Below, in pieces: positions 54,005 to 63,177 of a DNA stretch of 64,000 nucleotides; position 1 is the first letter of the stretch, and each line of letters starts with the position of its first letter. A model generated the notes under the pieces. It ran no database searches. It worked only from the letters and a program-made list of their open reading frames with translations, and was not told where the DNA came from. The stretch comes from Chloroflexota bacterium. Its GTDB lineage: Bacteria > Chloroflexota > Anaerolineae > UBA1429. The stretch is from assembly GCA_012729455.1 (NCBI GenBank), contig JAAYDC010000015.1:124001-188000 (forward strand), in the 5' to 3' direction. A program made the position numbers and the translations under genes.

Positions 54005-56158
54005 ATGGTTGATCTATACACCAGGGCCCACGAACTGCTGAACGAGCTGCGCCGCAACGGCAACCAGGCACAGGGCGTCGATATGCGCGCCTACTGGCGT
54101 GGACAGTCGTTTGAGGGCAGTGCTGACCAGCCAATGACAATACGGCGCGCTCTGGCGCTGCAGGCCGTCTTGCAGCAGTGTCAGGTGGTCATCCGTCCGC
54201 AGGATGTGATCGTCGGAGCCCCGAGCGGCACGGTGCTGCCGGAGCGTCCGGCGAATATCGACGATGTGGCATGGGAGCGACTGCACGCGCTGAACACCGA
54301 AATCGGTGAACGCTCGTTTTGGCAGCATGTTGACCATTGCGCCCCCGACTATGAGACGCTGCTGAGCATCGGCCTGGATGGGCTGATCGCCCGCATCGAC
54401 GCAGCCGCCTACCCCACCAGCGACCAGCGCGTTTTTGCGGCCTCGATGCGCCTAGCGTTGGGCGCCGCGAGCGATTTTGTGATGCGCCACGCCCATGCCT
54501 GCCGCACACTCGCACAGGAAGAGAAACCGGTGCGCGCCGCGGAGCTGGCCGGCATTGTCGCTGACTGTGAACGGGTCGCGCACCATCCGCCGCAGAGCTT
54601 TCGTCAGGCGGTTCAGTTGGTATGGCTGTTGCACGTCATTTGGGCCATTGAGGGGCGCGGTGCGATGGCGTTCGGCCGGCTCGATCAGTATCTGCTTCCC
54701 TTTTACCTGGCAGAGCCCGAAGCTGAGCGTGATGCGCGGACCAAAGAGGTGCTGGGATGCATGTGGGCCAAGCTGGAAGAGCCCGGCCTGCCCAACTCGG
54801 TGCAAAATATTGCCATCGGCGGCACCACCCCCTCCGGCGACGAAGCGGTAAACCCGCTCAGCTACCTGATTCTGGACGTGACGCGCGCGATGAGTACTCC
54901 TCACAGCAATCTCTCAGCGCGCGTGACCAGCAAATCGGGCCAGTTTCTGCTGGCCTGTGCCGATGTGATAAAGACTGGCATCGGGTTTCCCTCGCTCTTT
55001 AATGACGACGTGCTGATCCTGGCTATTTGTGAACACCTCAAGATCCCTCTCGAGGATGCGCGCGACTATTGTTTTGTGGGTTGCATCGAAACGCAAATCC
55101 AGGGATGCGTGCCGCCCTGGTCGGATTCGATGATCAGTATGTCCCTTGCCCTCGAGCACACCCTGCTGGGCGGCGCCAGCCGCCTCCCCGAGACGCCCGC
55201 GGGCGACAGCAGTCCCGACCCGCGCAGCTTTGCCAGCTTTGAGGACTTGTACCAGCCGTTTGAGGCACACCTGACTGGCCAGGTCGAGCGCCACATCGCC
55301 CAATTAAAGAACGTATCGAGCAGTGCCGATCCTGCCCGCTTTACCAGCCCGTTGCTCTCTGCTCTGACGCGCGACTGCATCGCACGCGGACGCGACATCA
55401 ACGATGGCGGAGCGCGCTATCCTGACCTGCACGGCATCGCCGGCATGGGTTTGGGCACCGTCAGCGACAGCCTGGCGGCGATCAGGTGGTTTATCTATGA
55501 CCACGCCGCCCTCAGCTGGGACAAACTGCTCACCGCCCTGGCTGACAACTTTTGCCACAACGAAACGCTGCACCAGCGCCTGCTGCACCAGGCACCGAAA
55601 TACGGTAACGACACGCCCTATGTCGACGAACTGGCCGCACGGGTAGTACGCACGTTTACCGATCTGGTACTGGCCCAGCGCTCTCCCACCGGCGGCTACT
55701 ATGTACCATTGATGGCCGCCAATATCAACAACATCAGGTGCGGCGCCGAACTGGGCGCCAGCCCGGATGGCCGCTTGGCACGCCAGCCCGTCAGCGATGC
55801 CGCCAGCCCCAGCTTTGGGCGTGACCTGAACGGCCCGACTGCGGTTATAAAATCACTTACCCAGGTGGATTACAAGCCGGTGGTGGGCGGTACCGTGGTG
55901 AACCTAAAGTTTTCACCCTCTGCCCTGGCGGGGAAAGCTGGCAGCGAGCGCTTTCGCGCCCTGATGGAGGCTTACTTTGAGCGCGGCGGTATGCAGATGC
56001 AGTTTAATGTGACTGGCCGCCAGACCCTCGAGGCTGCGCGAGCACATCCTGAGGACTACCGCGACCTGGTAGTGCGTGTGAGCGGGCTTTCTTCGTTTTA
56101 TGTCGAGCTATCGCCCAGCGTGCAGGAGGACATCCTGGCATGCACCGAGCACGAATGA
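54005..56158 (+). CDS. Glycyl radical enzyme, PFL-like, dehydratase-type motif
   Basis: A 717-residue protein of the pyruvate formate-lyase superfamily. The thiyl Cys is at residue 360 in YCFVGCIETQIQG, with the Glu two residues later as in glycerol, diol and choline-lyase type enzymes. The radical Gly is Gly694 in VVRVSGLSSFYVEL near the end (family motif RVxGY; Tyr is Leu here). Such enzymes eliminate water, amine or sulfonate, or cleave C-C bonds, strictly without oxygen. Substrate unknown. No radical-SAM activase is adjacent, which is unusual. Confidence 0.9.
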   Translation: MVDLYTRAHELLNELRRNGNQAQGVDMRAYWRGQSFEGSADQPMTIRRALALQAVLQQCQVVIRPQDVIVGAPSGTVLPERPANIDDVAWERLHALNTEIGERSFWQHVDHCAPDYETLLSIGLDGLIARIDAAAYPTSDQRVFAASMRLALGAASDFVMRHAHACRTLAQEEKPVRAAELAGIVADCERVAHHPPQSFRQAVQLVWLLHVIWAIEGRGAMAFGRLDQYLLPFYLAEPEAERDARTKEVLGCMWAKLEEPGLPNSVQNIAIGGTTPSGDEAVNPLSYLILDVTRAMSTPHSNLSARVTSKSGQFLLACADVIKTGIGFPSLFNDDVLILAICEHLKIPLEDARDYCFVGCIETQIQGCVPPWSDSMISMSLALEHTLLGGASRLPETPAGDSSPDPRSFASFEDLYQPFEAHLTGQVERHIAQLKNVSSSADPARFTSPLLSALTRDCIARGRDINDGGARYPDLHGIAGMGLGTVSDSLAAIRWFIYDHAALSWDKLLTALADNFCHNETLHQRLLHQAPKYGNDTPYVDELAARVVRTFTDLVLAQRSPTGGYYVPLMAANINNIRCGAELGASPDGRLARQPVSDAASPSFGRDLNGPTAVIKSLTQVDYKPVVGGTVVNLKFSPSALAGKAGSERFRALMEAYFERGGMQMQFNVTGRQTLEAARAHPEDYRDLVVRVSGLSSFYVELSPSVQEDILACTEHE

Positions 56159-56769
56159 GCCAGAGTCTGCGCCGCACTCCATCTTCTCTACGCGGCGACG
56201 ACTATCGCGACATCCTGCGCGCCTGCGACCGCGCTCAGGCGCTTGTCTCCAGCAGCGAGGTCCTGATCGTCGACACGGAGACGACCTCGCTGGAGGGTGA
56301 AATCGTGCAGATCGCCATGATCGACACCGCCGGCCGGGTACAGTTCGATACGCTCGTGCGCCCCGTCCAGCCGGTCACGCCCGGCAGCCAGCGCGTGCAT
56401 GGCATCACCAACGAGCGGCTGCGCAATGCGCCCAGCTGGCCGGCGCTGGAGCATGAATTTCGCGCCAAAACAGCGGACAAGCTGCTGCTGAGCTATAACG
56501 CGGCCTTTGACAGCCGCATGCTCGCCAACACCTATCGCGTGCATCGCCTGCTGCCACCGCCGCTGCGCTGGGAATGTGTGATGCTGCCGTATGCGCGCTA
56601 TGCTCACCAGCGTTCGCCGGGCAGAGGCCTGCGCTGGCTGCCGCTCGACGGCGGCGACCATTCGGCACTGGGCGATGCACGTGCCACGCTGGCGCTCCTG
56701 CAGCGCATGGCCGGCGAACGCGAGCGTCTGCTCAGGATTGTACAACAGCTCAACCGCATACCATCATAA
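56155..56769 (+). CDS. DnaQ-like 3'-5' exonuclease
   Basis: A 204-residue DEDDh-family exonuclease. Exo I: LIVDTETTSLEGE (Asp, Glu); Exo II: LLSYNAAFDSRML (Asp); Exo III: DGGDHSALGDARA (His, Asp). All catalytic residues are present. It resembles the DNA polymerase III epsilon and RNase T group and might trim DNA or RNA ends. The ATG at 56155 overlaps the glycyl radical enzyme stop (ATGA), so I prefer it over an ATG 15 bases earlier. Confidence 0.9.
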   Translation: MSQSLRRTPSSLRGDDYRDILRACDRAQALVSSSEVLIVDTETTSLEGEIVQIAMIDTAGRVQFDTLVRPVQPVTPGSQRVHGITNERLRNAPSWPALEHEFRAKTADKLLLSYNAAFDSRMLANTYRVHRLLPPPLRWECVMLPYARYAHQRSPGRGLRWLPLDGGDHSALGDARATLALLQRMAGERERLLRIVQQLNRIPS

Positions 56770-56779
56770 GGAGACAAAT

Positions 56780-57205
56780 ATGCTCACGACAAAACTGACC
56801 CACCCACAGATCCTTAACGCTCTGGCACGCGCCGGGCACGGCTCCAAGGTGCTGATCGCCGACGGCAACTATCCCTTTTCGACGGGCGCCAATCCGGCTG
56901 CCGAACGGGTTTACCTGAACCTGACGCGCGGTTCTGCGCCGGTTGATGAGGTGCTCGCGGTGTTATGCCAGGCGATCCCGGTCGAGGCGGCCGAGGTGAT
57001 GATGCCCGCCGATGGCAAGGAGGCACCCATATTTGCGGATTTTCGCCGCATCTTGCCCGCGGGGCTGCAGCTGGGTTTTCTTGAGCGCTTTAGCTTTTAC
57101 ACAGCGGCGCGCTCGCAGGATGTCGCGCTGGTGATCGCCACAGGCGAACAGCGCATCTATGCCAACATCCTGCTGACGATCGGCGTGGTACCGCCGGAAG
57201 CCTGA
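56780..57205 (+). CDS. RbsD/FucU-family sugar mutarotase
   Basis: A 141-residue RbsD/FucU protein that interconverts sugar anomers (fucose or ribose). It shows HPQILNALARAGHGSKVL followed by IADGNYP, which includes the catalytic His, and a C-terminal ANILLTIGVVPPE. The ATG at 56780 follows AAGGAG. The gene lies behind the exonuclease and opposite a GH172 protein, whose shared terminator lies between them. FucU versus RbsD cannot be told from this sequence. Confidence 0.88.
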   Translation: MLTTKLTHPQILNALARAGHGSKVLIADGNYPFSTGANPAAERVYLNLTRGSAPVDEVLAVLCQAIPVEAAEVMMPADGKEAPIFADFRRILPAGLQLGFLERFSFYTAARSQDVALVIATGEQRIYANILLTIGVVPPEA

Positions 57206-57215
57206 ACCAGCCGTA

Positions 57216-57246
57216 CAAAAACAGGGCTGCCGTTGGGCAGCCCTGT
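57216..57246 (-). terminator. Terminator between mutarotase and GH172 genes
   Basis: A perfect 11-bp stem ACAGGGCTGCC/GGCAGCCCTGT with a GTTG loop. Read leftward it is followed by TTTTTG, so it mainly ends the GH172 gene; rightward readthrough lacks a T run. Confidence 0.75.
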
Positions 57247-57264
57247 GCTATAAATGCGTGAGCG

Positions 57265-58344
57265 CTAGATCAGCTCCAGATAATCGCGGTCTGGCAGGGA
57301 CGGGAATGGCGCTGTCGGCAAGGTCTGATACCAGTAAGCCACCGAGGCGATGTCGTCCTGCATCGGCAGGTAGCGGCCCTTGCTGCGCCAGCCCAGCGCC
57401 TGCATGGTGACGCGCAGATCCTGTTCAAAGCGGATGGGGTCCATAATGTGCCAGCGGTACATGCTAAAGCGCGTCTGCGAAGAATAGAACCCATCTGGGC
57501 GGATAACCTGTGTTAGGCCGCTGTAGGGAGTGGTAAATTCACGGTAACCGCCATTTTCCGCACCCAGTTCAAAACCATAGGACCCGCAGAAATAGTCCTC
57601 GGTACCGGTGCCGCAGATGGTGGGGAACTCGCCGTCGCCATCCATAAAGAACTTGATCTCCCCCTCACCCCACCAACCGCAGTTGTTGACGCCCCAGGCC
57701 ATATAGGTACCCACATAGTGGCCTTTACCGCGCACACCATCCAGGATGGTATAGTCGGTCTTGTAGGGCAGTGGATTGGTGCGCCGGAACTGAGCGTGCA
57801 GGTAGGCTGCGTCTTCGGGCACATCTGTAAGGGTGTAGTCGATCTGGTAAAAGAGGGTCATCGGGTCGTCAGCCAGGTTGGTCATGGTAATGCGGCAATG
57901 CTTGCGGAAGGGCATCTCCCAGTAGCAGTTGAGGCCTGAGCGCGGATTGACGCACACCGGCAGCGACGAAAGCTGAGCAAACTGCTCATAGGCGGAGGCG
58001 AAAAAGTCGCCAACTGGCACCTCAATAGCGGGCTGCTCGGCACCATCCCAGTAAAAGCGCAGGATGCTGTAGCGCCAGTGGCCAGTGGGGGTCATCCAGA
58101 TGTGCTGGATTGCCCCGGAGCCCTCGATATTGGCCAGTTCGCGCGTCTCGCCGGGGTGAATCAGGATCGAGGGCGAGATTTTCCAGCCGCGCCCCAGATC
58201 ACGCGCCGCGTTTGCGCCGGTGCCCTCGGTAGCCATGCCGCCCTTGCCCTTGGCACCGTCAAAGTTTTCCGGGCTGATCGAGCGCGTCCTGGCGTTTGAG
58301 AGCCGCGAGAGGTTGCCGAGGTTCATACCTAGTCCGTTAAACAT
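57265..58344 (-). CDS. DUF2961 (GH172) glycoside hydrolase-like protein
   Basis: A 359-residue DUF2961 protein, now placed in family GH172, which includes difructose-dianhydride synthase/hydrolases and arabinofuranosidases. A jelly-roll region contains HIWMTPTGHWRYSILRFYWD. The family signature GTGTEDYFCGSYGFELG (a catalytic Glu lies in TEDYF) is present near residue 253. No signal peptide is seen. The ATG lies behind GGGGAGG. It is consistent with breakdown of furanose oligosaccharides inside the cell; specificity is unknown. Confidence 0.85.
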   Translation of the reverse strand: MFNGLGMNLGNLSRLSNARTRSISPENFDGAKGKGGMATEGTGANAARDLGRGWKISPSILIHPGETRELANIEGSGAIQHIWMTPTGHWRYSILRFYWDGAEQPAIEVPVGDFFASAYEQFAQLSSLPVCVNPRSGLNCYWEMPFRKHCRITMTNLADDPMTLFYQIDYTLTDVPEDAAYLHAQFRRTNPLPYKTDYTILDGVRGKGHYVGTYMAWGVNNCGWWGEGEIKFFMDGDGEFPTICGTGTEDYFCGSYGFELGAENGGYREFTTPYSGLTQVIRPDGFYSSQTRFSMYRWHIMDPIRFEQDLRVTMQALGWRSKGRYLPMQDDIASVAYWYQTLPTAPFPSLPDRDYLELI

Positions 58345-58706
58345 ACGATCCTCCCCTTTTTATTGCGGCGGCAGCTCTCTACAGCTCCCGCCATTGGAAC
58401 TGAATAACTGAGTCATGCCGATAACAGCCGATTCTCCTGCTAGACAAAGTCAGTCAAAACAATGCTGATATCGTACCAAACCGGCGGCGGCTTGACAACC
58501 TTGAAGCGTTGGTCATGTCACAAAGAACACATTGCATGCGTCGCGCGCGTATTTTGCGCGCACGCAAAATACGCGCAAGGTCGCCTGTGGGCAGCAGTTG
58601 GTACGCCGACTCAACCCATACCAGCCCAGGATTGTTCATATACATAGCCCCCTAGCCTTGGCGCCTCAAGATCCTCATACATGCGACTCCAGCTATTCCC
58701 CCTACC
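58345..58706. other. Intergenic region with a long palindrome
   Basis: No convincing gene is seen in this 362-base stretch. It holds the start region of the GH172 gene at its left and a conspicuous inverted repeat at 58545-58576. Confidence 0.6.
58545..58576. repeat. 14-bp inverted repeat
   Basis: Perfect arms GCGCGTATTTTGCG and CGCAAAATACGCGC with a CGCA loop. It is not followed by a T run, so a terminator role is less likely than a protein-binding site or cruciform. Confidence 0.8.
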
Positions 58707-59780
58707 CTAGTCGTACATGCCCAGACGGCGTGCCAGCGCCACAAAGGCGCGGAACTCTTCCAGACTGACGCTATCGGGCACTGAGTGGTCCGAACTGAGC
58801 ACATAACCGCCCGAGACTTTTAACTGGGGCACCAGGCGTTCCATCTCGGCCCACAACGCCTCGTGCTCAGTGTAGAGCACGGCGTTGAGGCCGCCATGCA
58901 GCGCCAGACGGTCGCCGTAGCGCTCCTTGAGCGCCAATGGATCCATACCTGCCTTGACCTCGAGGGGGTTGAGCATGTCGATGCCGGCATCCAGGATATC
59001 CGGCAAGAAGGGATTGATGTCGCCGCACGAATGCAGTGCCACCTTGATACCTTTGGCGTGCGCCCAGTCGGCTGCCTTTTTGTGAGCCGGCTTGACGATC
59101 TCGCGGTAGACGTTGGGCGAAAAGAACTGGGCCTGCTTGTAACCCATATCGTCGGGCCAGCGGATCTCGTCAAAATGATAACCAGCCTCCCAGACCTGCT
59201 CGAACATCGCCAGGTCGAGCGCCAGCATGGTGTCGATCATGTCTTTGACCCACTCGGGCTTTTCCAGGAGCGCGATCAGGATGCGGTCTGTCCCAACGAA
59301 CCACGAATGGGTCACGTCGAATCCAAACCAGAAGCCGGCTGAGATCCACTTGCCCTCGCGCCGCCAGTTGGCATAGTTGCGCTCGAGGTGCGCCCAGTTG
59401 ATGCGGTTGCGGTTGGGCGTCATGCGCGGCTTGGCGCGTGCCCACGAATCGGGATCGACCACGGTGAAATCCAGAAACTCGGGGACGCCGCTCATATGGC
59501 GCCAGTTTTTCATCGTCACGCCAAAAGGCGTGGTGGTGATGGTATAGTCCTCGGTGCGCTCGAGCGTCTCGGCTGGATACTGCGGGCTGTTATCGCAGCC
59601 GATCGTAACTAGCGAATCGAGCCCGAAAAAGGCCTCCCAGTCGGCGCCCGTTGGCAGACCTTCCCGCTGCCAGCGCTCAATGGTCGAACCCCAGGGCGAC
59701 TCGATGATCGGCACACAATCCGCCTCCTGGTGGTTGTACATGCACCGCATGCGTTCGTGGGTGGTCATGGGCGTAGTCAT
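58707..59780 (-). CDS. Uroporphyrinogen decarboxylase-like (methyltransferase type)
   Basis: A 357-residue UroD-superfamily protein with the zinc motif VALHSCGDINPFLPD and RLALHGGLNAVLYTEHEAL near the end; YVLSSDHSVPDSVSLEEFRA closes the barrel. The first 60 residues include ESPWGSTIERWQREGLP, alike in the related gene at 34082. Its role as a methyltransferase is inferred from the HxCG motif. It is the last gene of a leftward four-gene operon with ceramidase-like proteins and an aldo/keto reductase. The start is behind GGAGG. Confidence 0.8.
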   Translation of the reverse strand: MTTPMTTHERMRCMYNHQEADCVPIIESPWGSTIERWQREGLPTGADWEAFFGLDSLVTIGCDNSPQYPAETLERTEDYTITTTPFGVTMKNWRHMSGVPEFLDFTVVDPDSWARAKPRMTPNRNRINWAHLERNYANWRREGKWISAGFWFGFDVTHSWFVGTDRILIALLEKPEWVKDMIDTMLALDLAMFEQVWEAGYHFDEIRWPDDMGYKQAQFFSPNVYREIVKPAHKKAADWAHAKGIKVALHSCGDINPFLPDILDAGIDMLNPLEVKAGMDPLALKERYGDRLALHGGLNAVLYTEHEALWAEMERLVPQLKVSGGYVLSSDHSVPDSVSLEEFRAFVALARRLGMYD

Positions 59781-59790
59781 GGGAGCCTCC

Positions 59791-60951
59791 TCAGCTGGTG
59801 ACGGCCAGCAATGCTCGCAACAGCGCTTCTTTTGTCACGTTTTCACACGTTGGGCTCAGTTTTTGTCCCTGAGAGAACCACCCAAACGAATTGGGCTCGT
59901 ATCCGCCTTCGTCAAAGGCTTCGGCGGTAGGGATATAGCCGATGGTAGCATCGGTATAGCCCAGCACCAGCAGCCGGGTGGGATTGTAATGGGCCTGCAT
60001 GGCCAACGCATACTCGATAAAGGGCTCAGCCCCCATGCTGAGCAGCACGGCATCACCCAGGCGCAGAGCCCTGAGTGGGCAGCTAAAGGTACCGCCCGAA
60101 TCTAACGGCAACTCAATACTATCGCTCAGCAACCTGAGCGGCAACGACTCACAGGTTTGCGCTTCCACAAGGGCTTGTCCAAGTGCCTGCGCGGCAGCAG
60201 CACCGTGCTCGTCGAGTTGTTCAAAGCTGTTGCGTTCGCGATAGGGGTTTTGGTTGCCGCAACAACCCTGCACAAAGAGGGCGCGCACCTCAGGGTTGGC
60301 GGCCTCGAACTGACGCACCCCCGAACCCATCCATTCCGACGAGATCCACAGGTTATCCGATGTGACTGTGGCGCCATGGAATGGCGCTGACCAAAGCACC
60401 AGGTCGGGCGCATCCGCGCGTCGCATCACCCAGGCATTCAGGTGCGGATCGCGCGGCTTGGCGAGGTTTACACCGATCTGGATGCTGCCATCCGCCATCA
60501 CCTGGCGGCGGTTGGCGCCAATCTCGAGCGGCACACGTACACAGGACAGCTCAGCTGGCTGTAGGTCGTCCAACGCATGTTTGGCAGCCATCCCCGCCCG
60601 CACCGCCATCTCGCCATAGTAACGCGGTTCAAAACGGCTGTAGGATCCCGGGCAAACCATCGGCCCGGCGTGCGTGTGCGAGGTATTAATCAGCATGCGC
60701 TCGGGCGCCAGCCCGGTGATGCCCTGGATTACACCCTTGACCACCTTGATGCAATCGACATCAAACTCGCACACATCCAGAGCCACGATGATGACGGGCG
60801 CTGCCTCGCCGTCGCTGAGGGCTAGCACCGAGGCATACAGGTCGTCATGGATGCCCACGCTGGGCACGTTGCGCGCCCCATACCCCATCATATAGACCTG
60901 CTCGGGCGGTGTGATGTTGGAACGCCCAAAACCAGCTAGTAATGTACTCAT
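59791..60951 (-). CDS. Neutral ceramidase N-domain-like protein 1
   Basis: A 386-residue protein matching the N-terminal metal-binding domain of neutral ceramidases. It shows GFGRSNITPPEQVYMMGYG, LINTSHTHAGPM (zinc-type His), WSAPFHGATV and QGCCGNQNPYR. True ceramidases are about 650 residues with a C-terminal Ig-like domain that is missing here, and no signal peptide is present. The ATG at 60951 follows AGGAGGAG. The substrate is unlikely to be ceramide; sugar-linked amides or esters are possible. It starts eight bases after the aldo/keto reductase. Confidence 0.85.
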   Translation of the reverse strand: MSTLLAGFGRSNITPPEQVYMMGYGARNVPSVGIHDDLYASVLALSDGEAAPVIIVALDVCEFDVDCIKVVKGVIQGITGLAPERMLINTSHTHAGPMVCPGSYSRFEPRYYGEMAVRAGMAAKHALDDLQPAELSCVRVPLEIGANRRQVMADGSIQIGVNLAKPRDPHLNAWVMRRADAPDLVLWSAPFHGATVTSDNLWISSEWMGSGVRQFEAANPEVRALFVQGCCGNQNPYRERNSFEQLDEHGAAAAQALGQALVEAQTCESLPLRLLSDSIELPLDSGGTFSCPLRALRLGDAVLLSMGAEPFIEYALAMQAHYNPTRLLVLGYTDATIGYIPTAEAFDEGGYEPNSFGWFSQGQKLSPTCENVTKEALLRALLAVTS

Positions 60952-60958
60952 GCTCCTC

Positions 60959-61930
60959 CTATTGGCTGCCAGTTTCGATAAAGCGAATCTGCTCTGCGCT
61001 GAGCTCGACATCGCCGGCAGTGGCGGCATCGTGCAGCTGAGTAAGGTCGCGCGGACCCACCAGCGCTAGTGACGTAAAGGGTTGTCCAAGGACATAGCCC
61101 AGCACGATCTGAGTGACGCTCAAGCCGGTTTCACCTGCCAGCTGCAGGATGCGTGCCAGACGTTCACGGTTGGTCGGCGTGTCATAGTTGTTGCGCGTGC
61201 TCTTACGCAGTTCGGCCTGCGGATCAGCCGCCATCTTTGAGAAATATCCATTAGCCTGCGCCGAATAGGCGACAGCCGCCATTTCTGTGCGGCGGTGAAA
61301 ATCGGCAGTCGGCACGTCCATCATCGCGATGGTGTCATCCCCCAGGGAGGCATAGTCGACCACGGCGACGTTCCAAAAGAGCTGGTTGGCGCTGAAACCC
61401 TGCAGGCCGCGTTCGGCGGTATAGGCCTGGGCGCTCTGGATGCGCTCGAGCTGCCAGTTGGAGCAGCCCAGGTAACGCACCTTGCCTGAACGCACTGCTT
61501 CATTGAGCGTCTCGATGATCTCGCCCACACAACGGCTCGGGTCGTCTCGATGCAGATAATACAGGTCGATATAATCGCACTGCAGGTTATTGAGAGAGGC
61601 TTCCAGGTCGCCGAGGATATCTGCACGCGCCAGGCGCGGCTCGTGCAGATGCCCGGGCTCGGGGTTGGCGCCCTTGGTCGCCAGGAGCACCTGGCCGCGC
61701 GTACTGCGGCTGTGCATCCACAAACCGATCGTCTTTTCGCTCAGGCTGCGCTCGCCAGGTATCCAGTTAGCATAGGCGTTAGCAGTGTCGATCATGGTGC
61801 CACCGCACTCCAGCCAGGCATCCAACATGGCGAACGAAGTGCGCTGGTCGAGGCTGGTGCCAAACGAAGCGGTACCCAAGCCCAGCCCCGAACTGACGAG
61901 CGAGGTGTTGGGGAGCTGCACGGTTTTCAC
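60959..61930 (-). CDS. Aldo/keto reductase
   Basis: A 323-residue NADPH-dependent reductase. The catalytic tetrad is visible: Asp in TMIDTANAY (with the Tyr in the same segment), Lys in VLLATKGANP and His in DLYYLHRDDP. LGYVLGQPFTSLALVGPR near the C-terminus binds the cofactor. The GTG start overlaps the ceramidase-like gene upstream (GTGA). The natural substrate is unknown; the operon suggests an aldose or keto-sugar. Confidence 0.92.
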   Translation of the reverse strand: MKTVQLPNTSLVSSGLGLGTASFGTSLDQRTSFAMLDAWLECGGTMIDTANAYANWIPGERSLSEKTIGLWMHSRSTRGQVLLATKGANPEPGHLHEPRLARADILGDLEASLNNLQCDYIDLYYLHRDDPSRCVGEIIETLNEAVRSGKVRYLGCSNWQLERIQSAQAYTAERGLQGFSANQLFWNVAVVDYASLGDDTIAMMDVPTADFHRRTEMAAVAYSAQANGYFSKMAADPQAELRKSTRNNYDTPTNRERLARILQLAGETGLSVTQIVLGYVLGQPFTSLALVGPRDLTQLHDAATAGDVELSAEQIRFIETGSQ

Positions 61931-63147
61931 GCCGGCAAACTCCTCAGGTCATCGGCCAGGTCTGTCAGGGCACGCTTGAGTGGCGCTTCGATAGCCGGCG
62001 CCCAGGGCGCCCCACCGGGATACCAGATCCACGCCCCGGGTTCGTAACCGCCCTCGGCAAAAGCGCGGTCGGTCGGCAGGTAGTTGAGGGTGCTGTCGGT
62101 ATAGCCCAGCACCATCACAGCCTTGGTTCCCACATGTCCTTTGAGGTAGGCGGCATATTCTACAAATGGTTCACCCGCCATGCCCACCAACAGGGCGTCG
62201 CCCAGACGCAAACCGTGCAGGGGTATGGCGCGCTCTGTGCGCGACGGCCGCAGCGGACGCGGCCCATCCGGGATGAGAGGCGGATCGGGCGGCACGTTGG
62301 GCTCATCCAGCGGCAGCAGCACTTTGGTGACTCGGTTAACAAGCGGCAGGCTGGCAAGCGGTACAGCATCCGCCAGGGCTTGGAGGATCGCCCGGGACGC
62401 CTTGTGACCAAGCGCTTCGATCTGCGCAAAGGCGTCTGGCGCACGATACGGGTTCTGGTCACCGCAGCAGCCCTGCATAAAAACACTGCACAGGCTTGGT
62501 TCAGCTGCTTCCAGAGCACGGCGGGCAGCGCCCATCCATTCGGCTGAGATATAGAGGTTATCAGAGCCCTGTACCACACCGTGTACCGGCGCGCTCCACA
62601 GCACGATGGCGTCATGGGCGCGCTGCAAGCGCCAGACATCCACGGCGTGCCAAGTCTGGCCTGCAGGGTTAGACGAAAGGCTCACACCATGCTCGGCCTT
62701 TAACCGGCGATTGTGGCCAATATCGAGGGGCGCTTCACCCACGGACAGGCTGGCAGGCTGCTGGTCTGCCAGAGCTACCTGGGCAGCCAGGCAGCTGCGC
62801 TGGATGACCATGCCCATATAGGCTGGCTCGTAGGGCTGGTAGGCGTCGTGCACGGTCATAGGACCGGCGTGGGTGTGGCTGGTATTGGTGATAATTGCAT
62901 CAATCGGCAAGTCGGTAGCGGCAGCTACTGCGCCCTTGATCTCGGCGTCACCCTCAAGATCGAACGAAACGAGGTCATAGACCAGGATCACCACGCGCTG
63001 AGCGCCATCCGACAGTGCTACCGCATTGAGGGTCAGGTCGTCGTGCACCCCCACAGACTTTGCGCTGCGGTAGCCGTATCCGCCCATATGCACGGGCACC
63101 AGCGGCGAAATGTCCTCTCTGGCAAAACCCACGGCAAGCTGCTGCAT
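61927..63147 (-). CDS. Neutral ceramidase N-domain-like protein 2
   Basis: A 406-residue paralogue of the protein at 59791. It has GFAREDISPLVPVHMGGYGY, ITNTSHTHAGPMTV, WSAPVHGVVQG and MQGCCGDQNPYR, so the metal motif is conserved, with an insertion of about 20 residues in the C-terminal half (TKVLLPLDEPNVPPDPPL). The ATG at 63147 is preceded by GAGGAG. It leads the operon. Having two copies around a reductase suggests related but distinct substrates. Confidence 0.85.
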   Translation of the reverse strand: MQQLAVGFAREDISPLVPVHMGGYGYRSAKSVGVHDDLTLNAVALSDGAQRVVILVYDLVSFDLEGDAEIKGAVAAATDLPIDAIITNTSHTHAGPMTVHDAYQPYEPAYMGMVIQRSCLAAQVALADQQPASLSVGEAPLDIGHNRRLKAEHGVSLSSNPAGQTWHAVDVWRLQRAHDAIVLWSAPVHGVVQGSDNLYISAEWMGAARRALEAAEPSLCSVFMQGCCGDQNPYRAPDAFAQIEALGHKASRAILQALADAVPLASLPLVNRVTKVLLPLDEPNVPPDPPLIPDGPRPLRPSRTERAIPLHGLRLGDALLVGMAGEPFVEYAAYLKGHVGTKAVMVLGYTDSTLNYLPTDRAFAEGGYEPGAWIWYPGGAPWAPAIEAPLKRALTDLADDLRSLPA

Positions 63148-63177
63148 GACACTCCTCATACAAGTAGCGCTGGGCAC

